From the NCBI GenBank assembly GCA_023133375.1, contig JAGLWP010000012.1:1-13731 (forward strand): a DNA stretch of 13,731 nt, in the 5' to 3' direction. A program made the position numbers and the translations under genes. This stretch comes from Candidatus Pacearchaeota archaeon (GTDB taxonomy: Archaea > Nanobdellota > Nanobdellia > Pacearchaeales > GW2011-AR1). This document shows positions 12,640-13,731 of this stretch, piece by piece (positions within the stretch are counted from its first letter, which is position 1; every line of letters starts with the position of its first letter). The notes beneath the pieces are model-generated. The model was not told where the DNA came from. It made no database searches and was given only the letters and a program-made list of their open reading frames with translations.

Positions 12640-12651
12640 AATATATTTAAA
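12640..12651. promoter_or_regulatory. shared near-palindromic TATA element of a divergent promoter
   Basis: AATATATTTAAA lies in the middle of the 52-bp gap between two divergent starts. On the minus strand TTTAAATA is centred 25 bp from the phosphatase ATG (12622). On the plus strand AATATATTT is about 30 bp from the RuBisCO ATG (12675). One box could thus direct transcription both ways, with little or no leader on either mRNA. Confidence 0.5.
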
Positions 12652-12674
12652 CCTAATGTTATTTATTCTTATGT

Positions 12675-13731
12675 ATGACAAAAAAAGAATTTGATTTCAT
12701 AGATTTGAATTATAAGCCGAAAGAGGATTTGGTTTGTTTGTTTAAGATTTCTCCAGCAAGAAATATAAGTATAAAAAAAGCGGCGAATAATGTTGCCCTT
12801 GAATCAAGTGTTGGAACTTGGACAAAGGTTAAAACACAAGATTATGTTAAAAAGTTGAGGGCCAAAGTTTTTTCTATTAAAGATAAATACATCAAGGTTG
12901 CTTATCCTAAAGAATTATTTGAGGCGGATAATGTGCCGAATATTTTATCTTCAATTGCTGGGAATATTATGGGAATGAAAGTTGTGAAAGCTATTAGGTT
13001 AGAAGACGTGAGTTTTCCTAAAGCGATTTTGAGAAGTTACCAAGGACCGAGGTATGGAATTGACGGAGTGAGAAAAATGTTAAAAGTTAAAGGCAGACCA
13101 TTAGTTGGCACAATCATCAAGCCAAAACTTGGACTAATAACAAAACACCATGCACAATCTGCTTATGAATCTTGGGTTGGTGGTTGTGATATTGTAAAGG
13201 ATGATGAGAATTTAGCAAGCCAAAAGTTTAATGTGTTTGAAGAAAGGATTGCAAGAACCTTGGAAAAAGCGCATAAAGCTGAAGAGGAAACTGGAGAGAA
13301 AAAAGCTTATCTTGTTAATGTAACTGCAGAGACAAAGGAAATGATGAAGCGGGCGCAGATTGTTGAGGACTTGGGAGGGAAATATGTTATGATTGATATT
13401 ATTACTTCTGGTTGGGCTGCTTTGCAGACACTTAGGGAAGGGAATTTTAAATTGGCGATTCATGCGCATCGGGCAATGCATGCTGCTTTTGACAGAAATC
13501 CTGAGCATGGAATAAACATGATAGTGTTGGCTGATTTTGCAAGACTTATTGGGGTTGACCAAATTCACATTGGAACAGGAATTGGAAAATTAGAAGGAGA
13601 TATTGAAGACATTGAAGATTTAGCTGAGGAAATTTCACTGAAAGATGTTAAGGCGACTCAAAAGAGGCTTGCCCAAAAATGGGGCAAGATAAAACCTACA
13701 TTGCCTGTTTCTTCCGGGGGCTTGCATCCAG
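12675..13731 (+). CDS. rbcL: RuBisCO large subunit, form III type (3' end beyond window)
   Basis: The first 352 codons of ribulose-1,5-bisphosphate carboxylase/oxygenase are present; about 60-80 remain outside the window. Key residues are intact: E-S-S-V-G-T-W-T near residue 44, GNIMG with the substrate-binding Asn, KPKLGL (K149, spinach Lys175), GGCDIVKDDEN with the carbamylated Lys (K175, spinach Lys201), HAHRAMHA (H263, H265, R266), loop-6 GTGIGKLEG (K305, spinach Lys334) and the phosphate-binding VSSGG (S346). The short N-terminal domain and sequence style fit archaeal form III, used with AMP phosphorylase and ribose-1,5-bisphosphate isomerase to turn nucleotides into 3-phosphoglycerate; those partners are not in the window. 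ATG 12671 is out of frame and stops at once, so 12675 is the start. Confidence 0.93.
   Translation, partial: MTKKEFDFIDLNYKPKEDLVCLFKISPARNISIKKAANNVALESSVGTWTKVKTQDYVKKLRAKVFSIKDKYIKVAYPKELFEADNVPNILSSIAGNIMGMKVVKAIRLEDVSFPKAILRSYQGPRYGIDGVRKMLKVKGRPLVGTIIKPKLGLITKHHAQSAYESWVGGCDIVKDDENLASQKFNVFEERIARTLEKAHKAEEETGEKKAYLVNVTAETKEMMKRAQIVEDLGGKYVMIDIITSGWAALQTLREGNFKLAIHAHRAMHAAFDRNPEHGINMIVLADFARLIGVDQIHIGTGIGKLEGDIEDIEDLAEEISLKDVKATQKRLAQKWGKIKPTLPVSSGGLHP

Noticed and set aside
13212..13568. 118-residue minus-strand frame opposite RuBisCO
   Set aside because: It is the antisense shadow of a clearly coding, highly conserved gene, and its composition is unlike a real protein.

Overview
The window looks like a piece of an AT-rich archaeal chromosome, probably from the DPANN group (Woesearchaeota/Pacearchaeota-like). 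The support is: an archaeal-type RNase P RNA; a form III-type RuBisCO; a class III signal (pilin/archaellin-like) secreted protein; several tiny Cys-rich proteins; an intronless tRNA-Phe without encoded CCA; and TATA boxes centred about 25 bp upstream of most lone start codons, meaning mostly leaderless mRNAs. The phylum is inferred, not proven.

Layout. 1-1153 (minus): a tightly packed operon of a seven-helix membrane protein, an MTH1-like Nudix hydrolase, and the first codons of a further gene cut by the window edge. 1382-4075 (minus): a P2-type cation-pumping ATPase. 4109-5389: a previously unmarked 1.26-kb transposon-like unit with imperfect 22-bp terminal inverted repeats (19/22), inner subterminal repeats and a 9-bp target duplication. 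It holds a small zinc-ribbon gene, the last 54 codons of a DDE transposase, and an intact proteasome/Anbu/HslV-like Ntn hydrolase immediately downstream of that remnant. 5402-5488: a remnant of another zinc-ribbon gene. 5477-6542 (minus): two small, apparently paralogous proteins translationally coupled to a clan CD (caspase/gingipain-like) cysteine peptidase. 6654-7762 (minus): a two-helix membrane protein and a PD-(D/E)XK-type nuclease candidate. Together 4.1-7.8 kb reads as an accessory island with two unrelated proteases and a nuclease.

7878-8284: RNase P RNA (plus strand) followed by an extra 25-bp copy of its own 3' end. 8286-8675 (minus): a gene of the cysteine-rich small domain family. 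8718-8921 (minus): tRNA-Phe(GAA) with an extra 16-bp copy of its 3' end 129 bp downstream. Both RNA genes point inwards at the Cys-rich gene, and both carry duplicated 3' ends like those left by integrative elements.

9165-9975 (plus): a DUF4190-like membrane protein and a pilin-like secreted protein. 10010-12002 (plus): an operon of cysteinyl-tRNA synthetase, a four-helix membrane protein and a 39-residue protein with six cysteines, joined by ATGA overlaps. 12008-12622 (minus): a histidine phosphatase. 12675-end (plus): RuBisCO large subunit, truncated by the window edge. The last two are divergent over 52 bp and seem to share one near-palindromic TATA element. RuBisCO of this type normally works in AMP/nucleoside salvage (ribulose-1,5-bisphosphate to 3-phosphoglycerate) and not in a Calvin cycle. 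No CRISPR array, rRNA or complete insertion-sequence transposase was seen.
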